Position numbers and translations under genes: made by a program. The notes beneath the pieces are model-generated. The model was not told where the DNA came from, made no database searches, and saw only the letters and a list, made by a program, of their open reading frames with translations. A stretch of DNA of 64,000 nt from Deinococcus marmoris (lineage in GTDB: Bacteria; Deinococcota; Deinococci; Deinococcales; Deinococcaceae). This document shows, piece after piece, positions 7,290 through 14,361 of the stretch. The stretch lies in assembly GCF_001949125.1 (NCBI RefSeq), contig NZ_MSTI01000107.1:1-64000 (forward strand), in the 5' to 3' direction. How positions within the stretch are numbered: position 1 is the stretch's first letter; every line of letters starts with the position of its first letter.

Positions 7290-7969
7290 CCAACCCACAG
7301 AACCATACCTACACCATTCCGCTCACCCCCACCCCTGTTCAGGAGCAGGCCCTCGACGAGCTGATTCGCCAGTCCCGCGTGGTGCGCCAGGCCTGCGTGG
7401 ATCAGGCCATGCTTGCGCTGGACGGTCAGGACACCTCGCTCTCTGCTCTGCTGGGCGGCGCAGATCACGCCGATCGCAGCGCGGCGGCCGAACTGTGGGC
7501 ACTGATGGGTCTGCCGCCACTGGCGACGGCGCCCAGCGGCATGCTGCACCACGCCATCAAGGATCAGCGTAGCCGGATCGCGCGGGCGGGGCAGCCTGTG
7601 ACCGTGGCAGAGCCGGTGGCGGTTGCTGGCGACACCTTGATTTCGCCGGTGACCCTGGAAACGCTGCAACTGGTGGGGGTGCCTGGCGTACTTTCCGTGG
7701 ACGCGGAGCAGCTTCCACGCTGGGCCGCTTCGGTATGGGCGCGCACAGCGGGCGGCCAAGACCTGGTGCCTGAACTGGACCTGAGCGGGGCGAGTATCAC
7801 GGGCTGGACCTCTATCGAGCGTGGATCCTACAACGGTGTCGATGGCTGGCTGATTGACGTCGAATTGCGCTGGGACGCGTGGCCGACGGCGCAATTGTTG
7901 CGTGGTCTGGATGAGGAGACGTGGCCGTCCTCTGAGGCGGTGCGGCGGTTGATGGACCCAGTGCATTGA
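7286..7969 (+). CDS. RuvC-less TnpB-like partner protein
   Basis: A 227-residue protein whose ATG overlaps the previous stop (ATGA). The N-terminus YTIPLTPTPVQEQALDELIRQ matches the opening strand and helix of TnpB and parallels residues 35-60 of the protein at 4960. Later segments also run parallel: SPVTLETLQLVGVPGVLSVD against DPVTLSVVGVMGGLSADLF, and WLIDVELRWDAWP against WAFDVADVPFPRW just before RuvC-I. It ends where the catalytic domain would start, with no RuvC motif or zinc ribbon. I infer a paralogue kept as a non-catalytic partner, perhaps half of a heterodimer. The similarity is by eye and weak outside these segments. Confidence 0.6.
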   Translation: MTNPQNHTYTIPLTPTPVQEQALDELIRQSRVVRQACVDQAMLALDGQDTSLSALLGGADHADRSAAAELWALMGLPPLATAPSGMLHHAIKDQRSRIARAGQPVTVAEPVAVAGDTLISPVTLETLQLVGVPGVLSVDAEQLPRWAASVWARTAGGQDLVPELDLSGASITGWTSIERGSYNGVDGWLIDVELRWDAWPTAQLLRGLDEETWPSSEAVRRLMDPVH

Positions 7970-8037
7970 CTATGTACAGAGCGGTCAGGGTCAGCTGAGT
8001 TGATGGGCTGGAAGCAAGGCGCGCGGGAGTGGTCCTG

Positions 8038-8171
8038 ATATGGACTCCGATTGAAAGATGTTGAAAACACCTGGAAATCCGAGCAGCGCGCAGGAGAAAA
8101 ACGGGTTCAGGACGTGGATTGGAGGGATTGGCGCTATCCCGATTCCTGCACGAAACGAACGGAATCCGTAT
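8038..8171 (-). repeat. MITE-like 134-bp repeat, copy A
   Basis: A 134-bp element with imperfect terminal inverted repeats (ATATGGACTCCG on the left, CGGAATCCGTAT on the right). It is the reverse complement of the element at 33744-33877, has the same length, and I estimate three quarters or more identity by eye. It has no open frame of interest. The ends resemble the surviving end of the IS630-type copy at 38118-38571. It is possibly a non-autonomous IS630 derivative or one of the small repeats typical of Deinococcus. Confidence 0.7.
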
Positions 8172-8505
8172 GAAAGGGAATAAAGCTGAGGCTTTGAAGG
8201 CGATTTCAGTGTTGTTTTTGAGCTGAAAGATGCTTCCGGCGTGGTGGAAAAAAAGCATGAAGATTTAATAAAGGTGGGTGCGAATCTCGACCAGGACAGT
8301 TTGTCTGCCATAGCCATGCGGCAGGCCCAAAGGAGATCTGCTTGGCGCAAATGCATTTAAATCTGCGTGCCAGACGGCGTTTCCGTCTTTTCTCCACTTC
8401 ACTTTTCAAGTGTTCTGGCCGCCCCACCACCCCAGCCCTGATTGCGCGCCAGTGTCAATCTGCAGTCCAGGGCCGGGACCGGCCCGTGTTCACTCAGGAG
8501 ACCAC
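8172..8505. other. Non-coding stretch downstream of the TnpB-like operon
   Basis: No supported gene. It is less GC-rich than its surroundings in parts (for example ATGAAGATTTAATAAAGG near 8257). It holds the hairpin at 8372-8388 and the ribosome site of the gene at 8506. Together with 7970-8037 it is one place where a structured guide RNA for the upstream nuclease could lie, but no repeat or spacer-like structure is visible. Confidence 0.4.
8372..8388 (+). terminator. Rho-independent terminator candidate
   Basis: AGACGG-CGTTT-CCGTCT forms a 6-bp stem with a 5-nt loop and runs into TTTTCT. It could end transcripts from the operon 4960-7969, some 400 bp upstream. Confidence 0.45.
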
Positions 8506-9396
8506 ATGAAGATGAAAACGAACCCCGTACTCGAGCTGACCAGCAATTTGCTGGTCAAGGGTGGGATCGGTGTCGCCGCGCCCATGCGCACCGAATGGTC
8601 CGCCACCTCCGCTCCGGAAAAAAGCCCCGCCGCTGTCATTGGGCGTGAGCAGGCCACGGTGGATTGGAGGGCCGACGCTGGCAACAACGTGTCGGAGCTG
8701 ATGGTGGGGGATCTGACCAGGCGCAACGGAAACCACACAAAGAAGAAAAAGGTTCCGTTCCCATCGAACGGCACACCGGTCCTCACGCCGGCAGATACCC
8801 TGTTGGCCGTGACCAGTACGCCGCCTGGGTTGCTGCTCACCCCGGACCCTGCGTCGCCTACGCGGACCGAGCATTTGACAGTGCACCGACGGGCCGGTGG
8901 CGGCCACATAGTGACGCGCCGAACTGAGGAGGCCGGGCAGGTGGTCGAGGAGGTGCACTGGTTGTGCAAAACCCTGGAGGAGATCGAAGGCGTGCTGGGG
9001 CGCGATGTCGTGGCGCACTCCCTCTATCACCTGGCAAGGCTGGAGACCCGATGCAACCGACACCGCGACGGCGTGCTCAATATCAGTGCGGATGCCCTGT
9101 ACTGCGCGGTGTGGGCTGAGCTGACGCATGTGCAGCCGCAGCCACAGCTCAAGGAGGCAAACGACAGCACCCGGCGGCTGGTGGCGGGGGCCTGGCTCAG
9201 GATTTTCCGGCAGGCGTCGCCGGGTGAATATCGGGACACGGGGGCGGTGCGTCGGCAGATGCAGAAACTCGCCCGGACGGGTCAGCCGGTGCCGGACTGG
9301 GTGGCTCGCATGTGCATCTACGAGTGGCGGCTGTGGCATGAACAGCGCGCGATCGAGGAGTTCGAAGGAACCAGCTTTCACCGCCGATCCACCTGA
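8506..9396 (+). CDS. Hypothetical protein, plasmid-type
   Basis: A 296-residue protein. The ATG at 8506 is chosen because CAGGAG sits 7 bp upstream; the frame is open further up but the extra 32 residues look non-coding. Residues 1-130 are low-complexity and probably disordered. The C-terminal 160 residues look globular and helical (VVEEVHWLCKTLEEIEGVLG...) and end in IYEWRLWHEQRAIEEFEG. That ending recurs, interrupted by a stop codon, in the pseudogene at 11542-11628, so this is a small local family. I do not recognise it. The next gene starts 56 bp downstream. Confidence 0.55.
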   Translation: MKMKTNPVLELTSNLLVKGGIGVAAPMRTEWSATSAPEKSPAAVIGREQATVDWRADAGNNVSELMVGDLTRRNGNHTKKKKVPFPSNGTPVLTPADTLLAVTSTPPGLLLTPDPASPTRTEHLTVHRRAGGGHIVTRRTEEAGQVVEEVHWLCKTLEEIEGVLGRDVVAHSLYHLARLETRCNRHRDGVLNISADALYCAVWAELTHVQPQPQLKEANDSTRRLVAGAWLRIFRQASPGEYRDTGAVRRQMQKLARTGQPVPDWVARMCIYEWRLWHEQRAIEEFEGTSFHRRST

Positions 9397-9452
9397 GCGC
9401 CCGCTCACCGCAACGTTAGCCCTCTTTCTTCCCCGGACGACAGGAGCCAACC

Positions 9453-10076
9453 ATGATCATGGACCCACCCCATTCCTACCTGGACCAGTTGCAGGCCGAC
9501 GCCCGCGTCGGCCTGACCTACCACTGGGCAACCACCCCTCCGCTCCACTTGCTGTTGACTCAGCTGACCGGAAAAAAAGCTGAGCCCTTCCACGGTCTTC
9601 AGATCCACCTCGATTTCAACCGGCACTTCACGGCTGCGCTGCTGGGCGCGGAGACGATCACGCTCGATCATCAGCAATTCACGTCTGCCACGCTCGCGCA
9701 GGCCAGCACGGACCCTCGCCCCGTTCCCCCGCTGTGGTGCGAATTTCGTGGGCTGCATGTGCGCAGCTTCGAGCCGTTTAGCGGTGCGTTGCTGTTCGCT
9801 GTGCCGCAGGGCACCACATTTTTCGGCGTACCACTCCAGAACGGGGTGCTGTTCATGGTTTTGCTGGGCGGGGCTGACAAATTCACAGTGGGGTACCACC
9901 CCATGTATGGCGATACCGTCACGCCGGGCCAGCTCGCTTCCCCCTCCGCCCTCTCGGTTCAGCAAATGGTCTCCCGGGGCCACAGCCGCCGCAAAGTCGC
10001 CCGCCACCACGACGACGCCCGGCAACTTCTGCGTGCCGTGCTTGCCCGCGTCGCTGGTGAAGACGACACGGAATGA
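9453..10076 (+). CDS. Hypothetical protein, long paralogue of 13013-13342
   Basis: A 207-residue protein with CAGGAG 6 bp before the ATG. Its first 100 residues are homologous to the whole protein at 13013: MDPPHSYLDQLQADARVGLTYHW against ISPPDSFLKALQAEINVGIRAEY; LDFNRHFTAALLGAETITL against FDFHFTNALMSARTMTL; ATLAQASTDPRPV against ATVERASTRARPV. The rest (WCEFRGLHVRSFEPFSG..., then a His/Arg-rich helix) is specific to this copy. No catalytic motif or membrane span. Function unknown. It probably forms a unit with the gene upstream. Confidence 0.6.
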   Translation: MIMDPPHSYLDQLQADARVGLTYHWATTPPLHLLLTQLTGKKAEPFHGLQIHLDFNRHFTAALLGAETITLDHQQFTSATLAQASTDPRPVPPLWCEFRGLHVRSFEPFSGALLFAVPQGTTFFGVPLQNGVLFMVLLGGADKFTVGYHPMYGDTVTPGQLASPSALSVQQMVSRGHSRRKVARHHDDARQLLRAVLARVAGEDDTE

Positions 10077-10210
10077 AGCTCAGGAGTTGTGCCTTGCATA
10101 GCGGAGTGGAAAGCCGTGTGGCGCTATGCGTTCGGGAGACGTAGCTGAATACGGCCACGCGTGGGCTGTAAACGAAGGCAACAGAGGCGCACCGCATCGA
10201 CACTGGAATC

Positions 10211-10255
10211 TAACGTATTACACCGTAATTACGTAAAAAGTCGTAATGAACTTAC
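10211..10255. promoter_or_regulatory. Likely KfrA operator cluster
   Basis: An AT-rich stretch just before the kfrA-type gene packs overlapping short palindromes: TTACACCGTAA, GTAATTAC and TTACGTAA, followed by another CGTAAT. Repeated GTAAT/ATTAC half-sites directly upstream of an autoregulatory DNA-binding gene suggest an operator array. Confidence 0.5.
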
Positions 10256-10268
10256 ACACGAGGTGACA

Positions 10269-11177
10269 ATGGCAAGACCGGGAATCACGATAGAAGACGT
10301 CGCACAAGCTGCACAGGCCCTGCGGGAGCGGGGTGAACGGGTGTCGTTGACGTCCGTCCAGAAGGAAGTGGGCCGGGGATCGTTTACCACAGTCAAGAAG
10401 TTCCTTGACGTCTGGTTGCTGGATCACCCTGAGCAGGCCGTCCCCCAACTGGTGCCGCTGGCCGCACTGCCTGACCGGCTGGCCGCGCAGCTGGAAACGG
10501 CCACGCGTGGACTGTGGACGGCGGCGACTGAAGTGGCCGAGACCCGGTTGCAGATCGAACGCGAGGGCTGCCGGCAGCAGGTGCTGGCGGCGGAGGCGGA
10601 CCGCGACGCAGCCGGTGAGATGGCTGACGCGTTGGCCATCATCAACGAAATGCTGACCGAGCAGGTGGCTGAATGCCAGGAGCAACTCGCTGAGACGCAG
10701 CAGCGCGGGCGTGACGCCGATGCAGAGCGGATCGTGCTGGCAAGCCAACTGGCCCAGGAGCGTGAGGCTCGGCAGACGGCGTCGGCCCTTGCGGCAGCGC
10801 AGGAGACGCACAACGCTGATCTGAAAAGCGAGTTGGACCAGCAGCGCGCCACGGTGGCATCCGAGCGACACCACCATGCCGATGTGGTGAACCATGCCGA
10901 GCAGCAGGCCGAACAGCGGCTGATGGAGATGCGGGCGGCTCTAGAGCGTCAGGTGGCGGACGAGCGTGAGCGCGCTGAGGGCGCGGCAGCCGAGGTGCAG
11001 GTGATTCGCCAGGAGGCCAAGGTCAGTGCCGCAGACCTGCGCGATCAGCTCGATCAGGTGAGGAGCGAGGCCGCGCAGGCCCAGGGCGCACTGACGATGA
11101 TGCGGGAACAACTGGAGACTCAGACGCGATTGCTGGAGCAGATGCTGGCCCACTCCGCGTCCCCGAAAGCTGAGTAG
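10269..11177 (+). CDS. kfrA: KfrA-like plasmid DNA-binding coiled-coil protein
   Basis: A 302-residue protein. The start at 10269 is preceded by GAGGTG at 4-5 bp spacing; the open frame extends upstream without a site. Residues 1-50 match the KfrA N-terminal DNA-binding domain (ITIEDVAQAAQALRERGERV, then TSVQKEVGRGSFTTVKKFLDVW). Residues 80-295 form one long Ala/Glu/Gln/Arg-rich coiled coil. KfrA proteins of plasmids bind their own promoter and form filaments that assist partitioning. This gene supports an extrachromosomal origin of the left part. The family is clear; the partition role is inferred from it. Confidence 0.85.
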   Translation: MARPGITIEDVAQAAQALRERGERVSLTSVQKEVGRGSFTTVKKFLDVWLLDHPEQAVPQLVPLAALPDRLAAQLETATRGLWTAATEVAETRLQIEREGCRQQVLAAEADRDAAGEMADALAIINEMLTEQVAECQEQLAETQQRGRDADAERIVLASQLAQEREARQTASALAAAQETHNADLKSELDQQRATVASERHHHADVVNHAEQQAEQRLMEMRAALERQVADERERAEGAAAEVQVIRQEAKVSAADLRDQLDQVRSEAAQAQGALTMMREQLETQTRLLEQMLAHSASPKAE

Positions 11178-11907
11178 GTTAAAGCTCCCTACCCGATTCG
11201 AGCGCGTCCGCCGCAGGCCGCAGGGAAACCCTAGAACACCGTTGAAACCGGTGTAGAAAGCCACAAGTTCAGCCACTCCAACGGTATGGACATAACGTTC
11301 TGACTACTGAACTGGTGGCGGTCTGGTCTCAAAATTTGCTCAAAAACGCCTGTACCAGTGTGCAGGACGGGGGACGGTCTAACCCCACGGAGACAATGAT
11401 GAAAACGAAGAAGAGTCCTATCTGGAACAGGCGGGACCGCCTGTGGCGGCTGGCGTCCGGGCGCTGGCGATCGAACTGTCTGAGGCGGCGCGCTACATGG
11501 TCCTTAATGATGCCTAAACCGAGGGTCCAGGGGTGGCCCCCTGGATGGGCATCGACGAGTGCCAGCTGTGACATGAGCGGCGCGCGATCGCGGCGTTCGA
11601 GCAGCTGGAATTAGAGCGTGGTGCGTGAACGGGTCGAGCTGATGGGTGGTGCTGGTGGTCTGTTGCTGGCCCACCATAAGGAAAGAGAACCGGACCAGGT
11701 CTGGCAAGCCTTCTTGCGTGCTGCCTACCGGATACGAATTCTGGTTATTCGTCACCCGGCACCCGTGATGCCCTCAAGTTCGCCCACACCAACGCCCACG
11801 TCTTGTGATAGGCCGCCCCGCTCAAAAAACCACTCACGTCACGTAGGCATGGGGGAATGACCCTGATTCCATGCGATGTCTCAACTCCAACTTTAGGAGG
11901 TTCTGCA
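11178..11907. other. Degenerate intergenic region with a pseudogene
   Basis: About 730 bp with no intact gene. A possible old start (ATGATGAAAACGAAG near 11398) follows GGAGA and resembles the MKMKTN start of the gene at 8506, but the frame is soon lost. The recognisable relic is described at 11542. The last part carries the strong AGGAGG site of the gene at 11908. Confidence 0.45.
11542..11628 (+). pseudogene. C-terminal relic of a paralogue of 8506-9396
   Basis: The frame reads WMGIDECQL, stop, HERRAIAAFEQLELERGA. It aligns with WVARMCIYEWRLWHEQRAIEEFEG at the end of the protein at 8506. The Trp codon of the RLWHE motif has become TGA, so this copy is dead. Upstream homology is lost in frameshifts. 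Confidence 0.6.
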
Positions 11908-12564
11908 ATGTCAGACCCACACAGCACGTCCGAAACATCCACCGATGACCATACATCAAAAACAGTGGTGACCAAGCCGCAGGTTATTGAACCGGCTGTC
12001 CGAATCGAGTACAACCTGACCAGCGCTCTGCGTGCCTATGCCGCCGGCGTGCGCCTCCGTTTGGCCCCAAAGACTCCGGTTCTCGGTGGGTCGAACCTGG
12101 TGAGGGAGGCATACGACATAGGCGGAATTGAAGCCGCCAAAGTCGTGGCGCGCAAGCGCGGAGTGACACTGCAGGTCGTGTGGAGTAGACATTTCGATTC
12201 GACTGTGGCAGTTGAACGATACTACTATGGACCTGTCGGCGACTCCGATGATCACATTCAACAACTGCTGCAAACTGAGTTTGATGCCAATCAGGCCGCA
12301 CGGCAGTGTATGGACGATTACCGCGCTGTCGCACACCTGGTTCGCGCCCTGCTGCTGAAGCCGACAGAACTCGCCGATCCCGCAGCCTTGGAAGGGATTG
12401 CTGCCAATCCAGGAGTGCTCATCGCAAAACTGGAACTGCGCGCCGCACAGGGTGTCTCTTTACGGGGTGAACTTCGGGCCATGGACCTCCTGCGTCAAAT
12501 TCAACTCCGGCCGGAGTGGATTGCCAAGCATGTCCGGACGCTGTCCGAACGGCAGTTTCGTTAA
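11908..12564 (+). CDS. Hypothetical protein
   Basis: A 218-residue soluble protein. The ATG at 11908 follows AGGAGG at an ideal distance; the frame is open 17 codons further up but without a site. The first 35 residues are Ser/Thr/Asp-rich and probably disordered. The rest is globular (RIEYNLTSALRAYAAGVRLRL, then NLVREAYDIGGIEAAKVVARKRG), containing a possible helix-turn-helix-like stretch around EAAKVVARKRGVTLQVV. No family recognised. It stands alone between degenerate DNA and an inverted-repeat element. Confidence 0.55.
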   Translation: MSDPHSTSETSTDDHTSKTVVTKPQVIEPAVRIEYNLTSALRAYAAGVRLRLAPKTPVLGGSNLVREAYDIGGIEAAKVVARKRGVTLQVVWSRHFDSTVAVERYYYGPVGDSDDHIQQLLQTEFDANQAARQCMDDYRAVAHLVRALLLKPTELADPAALEGIAANPGVLIAKLELRAAQGVSLRGELRAMDLLRQIQLRPEWIAKHVRTLSERQFR

Positions 12565-12624
12565 TCAGCAGATATTGAGCCATACGGCATAAAGGTGCGC
12601 TGGAAAGGCTCAGTTTCACTCGAA

Positions 12625-12753
12625 TCAGGTCTGCCCCTTTGCATCTGGCGACATGCGGCGTGTGGGTGCGCTTGGAGTGCAGCGCGTGCAGAGGAAGGGG
12701 CGGCAGTTGACACTTGCCGTCCCTGAACTGCCATAAGGAAGGGACAGACCTGA
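12625..12753. repeat. 129-bp element with 15-bp inverted ends
   Basis: TCAGGTCTGCCCCTT (12625-12639) and AAGGGACAGACCTGA (12739-12753) are inverted repeats with one mismatch, bounding a non-coding interior. No target duplication is evident. It may be a small non-autonomous element or a long hairpin. The rest of the 450-bp gap (12565-13012) shows nothing else I can support. Confidence 0.45.
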
Positions 12754-13012
12754 CTTTCTACATCTCATATCGGATGGTATATGCTATCTATTTCCCGCCC
12801 CTTCAAGCCATCCCCGCACCTTTGCCTACGCTCTGGCCAGCGATCAGCTGTTTGCTCTGAACTTCATTTGGACTCTGCGTTTTAAGCCCTGGAGGAGAAA
12901 ACCTGTCCGCATACCGTCCAATACATCTTCCGTCGACTCCGTCTACATTACGCGAGCGCTCGCAAGGCAGCCGGCCCACACGACACCCTGAAAGCCAAGA
13001 AACACTGTCGTT

Positions 13013-13342
13013 ATGATTTCTCCTCCCGACTCTTTTTTAAAGGCCCTCCAGGCTGAGATCAACGTTGGCATCAGGGCAGAATACCGGTGGAACGGTTCCC
13101 GCGACGTTCACACACGGATTTCCCAGGACTCGGAACGACAGCACATCTTCGATGATGACCTGATGTATTTTGACTTTCATTTCACGAACGCGCTGATGTC
13201 CGCACGGACCATGACCCTGGGTACGCAGCACATCAAAGCCGCCACGGTCGAGCGGGCCAGCACCCGCGCCCGGCCTGTCAGGGGTCACCTCAAGATCCGT
13301 GCGCCCTACTACGCTAAGGAAAAATCTGAGGTTCCAGCCTGA
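13013..13342 (+). CDS. Hypothetical protein, short paralogue of 9453-10076
   Basis: A 109-residue protein homologous over its whole length to residues 1-105 of the product at 9453. Both share P-P-x-S-x-L-x-x-LQA, a D-F-x-HFT-x-AL segment, T-x-TL and A-x-x-x-AST-x-x-RPV. The C-terminal extension of the long copy is missing here. No ribosome site is obvious before the ATG. Function unknown. Conservation of the motif between diverged copies argues for a real domain. Confidence 0.55.
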   Translation: MISPPDSFLKALQAEINVGIRAEYRWNGSRDVHTRISQDSERQHIFDDDLMYFDFHFTNALMSARTMTLGTQHIKAATVERASTRARPVRGHLKIRAPYYAKEKSEVPA

Positions 13343-13366
13343 TCTGCCTCAAGCCGTTTCTTCGTT

Positions 13367-13963
13367 CTAACGATGCCGCTGAACAATCTCCATGACGGTG
13401 TTTTTGCTCAGTCCCAGATCGCGCGCGATCTGGCGGTACGAGCCGCCTGCTGCCCGCAGCTTTAGCACCCTGGCAGTATACCGATCCGCCTTGACCCGGA
13501 CCCCCGGCTGCCGTCCGAGGCGAACCCCCCGTTCCTGCGCGGCAGCCACTCCTGAGCGCACCCGCTCCCGCAGCAGATCCCGTTCAAATTCTGCCAGCGC
13601 CGCCATCAAGGCTGCGAACAGCTTGCCTTGAGGTGCGCGCAGATCGAATTGCAACCCTGTCTGTGCGATCACCGAGACACCGTAGCTTTCCAGCTCCTGC
13701 AACGTCCCCAGTAAATCCATCGTGGAGCGCCCCCAGCGGGTCAGTTCGGTGACCAGCACCGCGCCGATCTGCCGGTCCTGGGCCAAGGTCATGACCCTGG
13801 TACGTTCCATGCGGTCATTCCGACTGCCTGAAGCGATTTCTTTGAAGACCGCCACGACTTCATACTCGGCGCGAACGGCAAAGGCCAGCAGGTCACGCTC
13901 CTGGCGTTCGCAGGATTGATCTGCCGTAGAAACCCGGCAGTAGATGGCGGCGCGCTGTCCCAT
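13367..13963 (-). CDS. Small serine recombinase (resolvase/invertase family)
   Basis: A 198-residue serine recombinase. The N-terminal catalytic domain starts AAIYCRVSTADQS with the nucleophilic Ser in the YCRVST motif, followed by the conserved LVTELTRWGRS and FERDLLRERVRSG segments with the active-site arginines and E helix. The C-terminal 50 residues hold a helix-turn-helix (SYRQIARDLGLSKNTVMEIV). Length and layout are typical of Tn3 resolvases and plasmid multimer-resolution enzymes. With kfrA and the initiator nearby, dimer resolution or inversion is likely. An inverted repeat 51 bp upstream may be its crossover or operator site. Confidence 0.92.
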   Translation of the reverse strand: MGQRAAIYCRVSTADQSCERQERDLLAFAVRAEYEVVAVFKEIASGSRNDRMERTRVMTLAQDRQIGAVLVTELTRWGRSTMDLLGTLQELESYGVSVIAQTGLQFDLRAPQGKLFAALMAALAEFERDLLRERVRSGVAAAQERGVRLGRQPGVRVKADRYTARVLKLRAAGGSYRQIARDLGLSKNTVMEIVQRHR

Positions 13964-14361
13964 TTGAACCCTCCCGTTTTCAGACCTGAAAAACGCTGTG
14001 TTTGTGGAAGCTTGATGCTGTCCCAGAAGAACTTAAGTTTAACCGGGACACCATCAGCGAAGACCGAGTAAAAGAACCAAAAAGGAGTGGTGGGTTGAGA
14101 CTTGACCTCATGTTGACTCTCCTGAAAGCACTGAGGGGCGGCCCCAAGAAGTTGTGGCCCGGCTATCAGCACAGGACTGCAATTGGCGAAAACCGAGATT
14201 AGAGCCAAATCGTTTGAGGGATTAGAACATCAAATGCGATGACAGCCAAGTCCCCCGCTGGGACATATCGCGTATTGTTTCTAACCCGCTCAAGGCTGTG
14301 TAGATCTATGAAAGGCTCGGATATCCGTTTCAGGTGCCTGAGCTTTCTGAGCAAGACAGGT
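13964..14361. other. Intergenic region with possible res site
   Basis: No gene supported. GATGCTGTCCC (14014-14024) and GGGACACCATC (14045-14055) are 11-bp inverted repeats with one mismatch around an ACTTAAGTTT core, 51 bp upstream of the recombinase start. Position and shape suit a resolvase binding site. The remaining 300 bp show no other structure. Confidence 0.4.

Noticed and set aside
13964..14361. Short frame 14002-14202
   Set aside because: No ribosome site or family pattern, and it covers the probable recombinase site.
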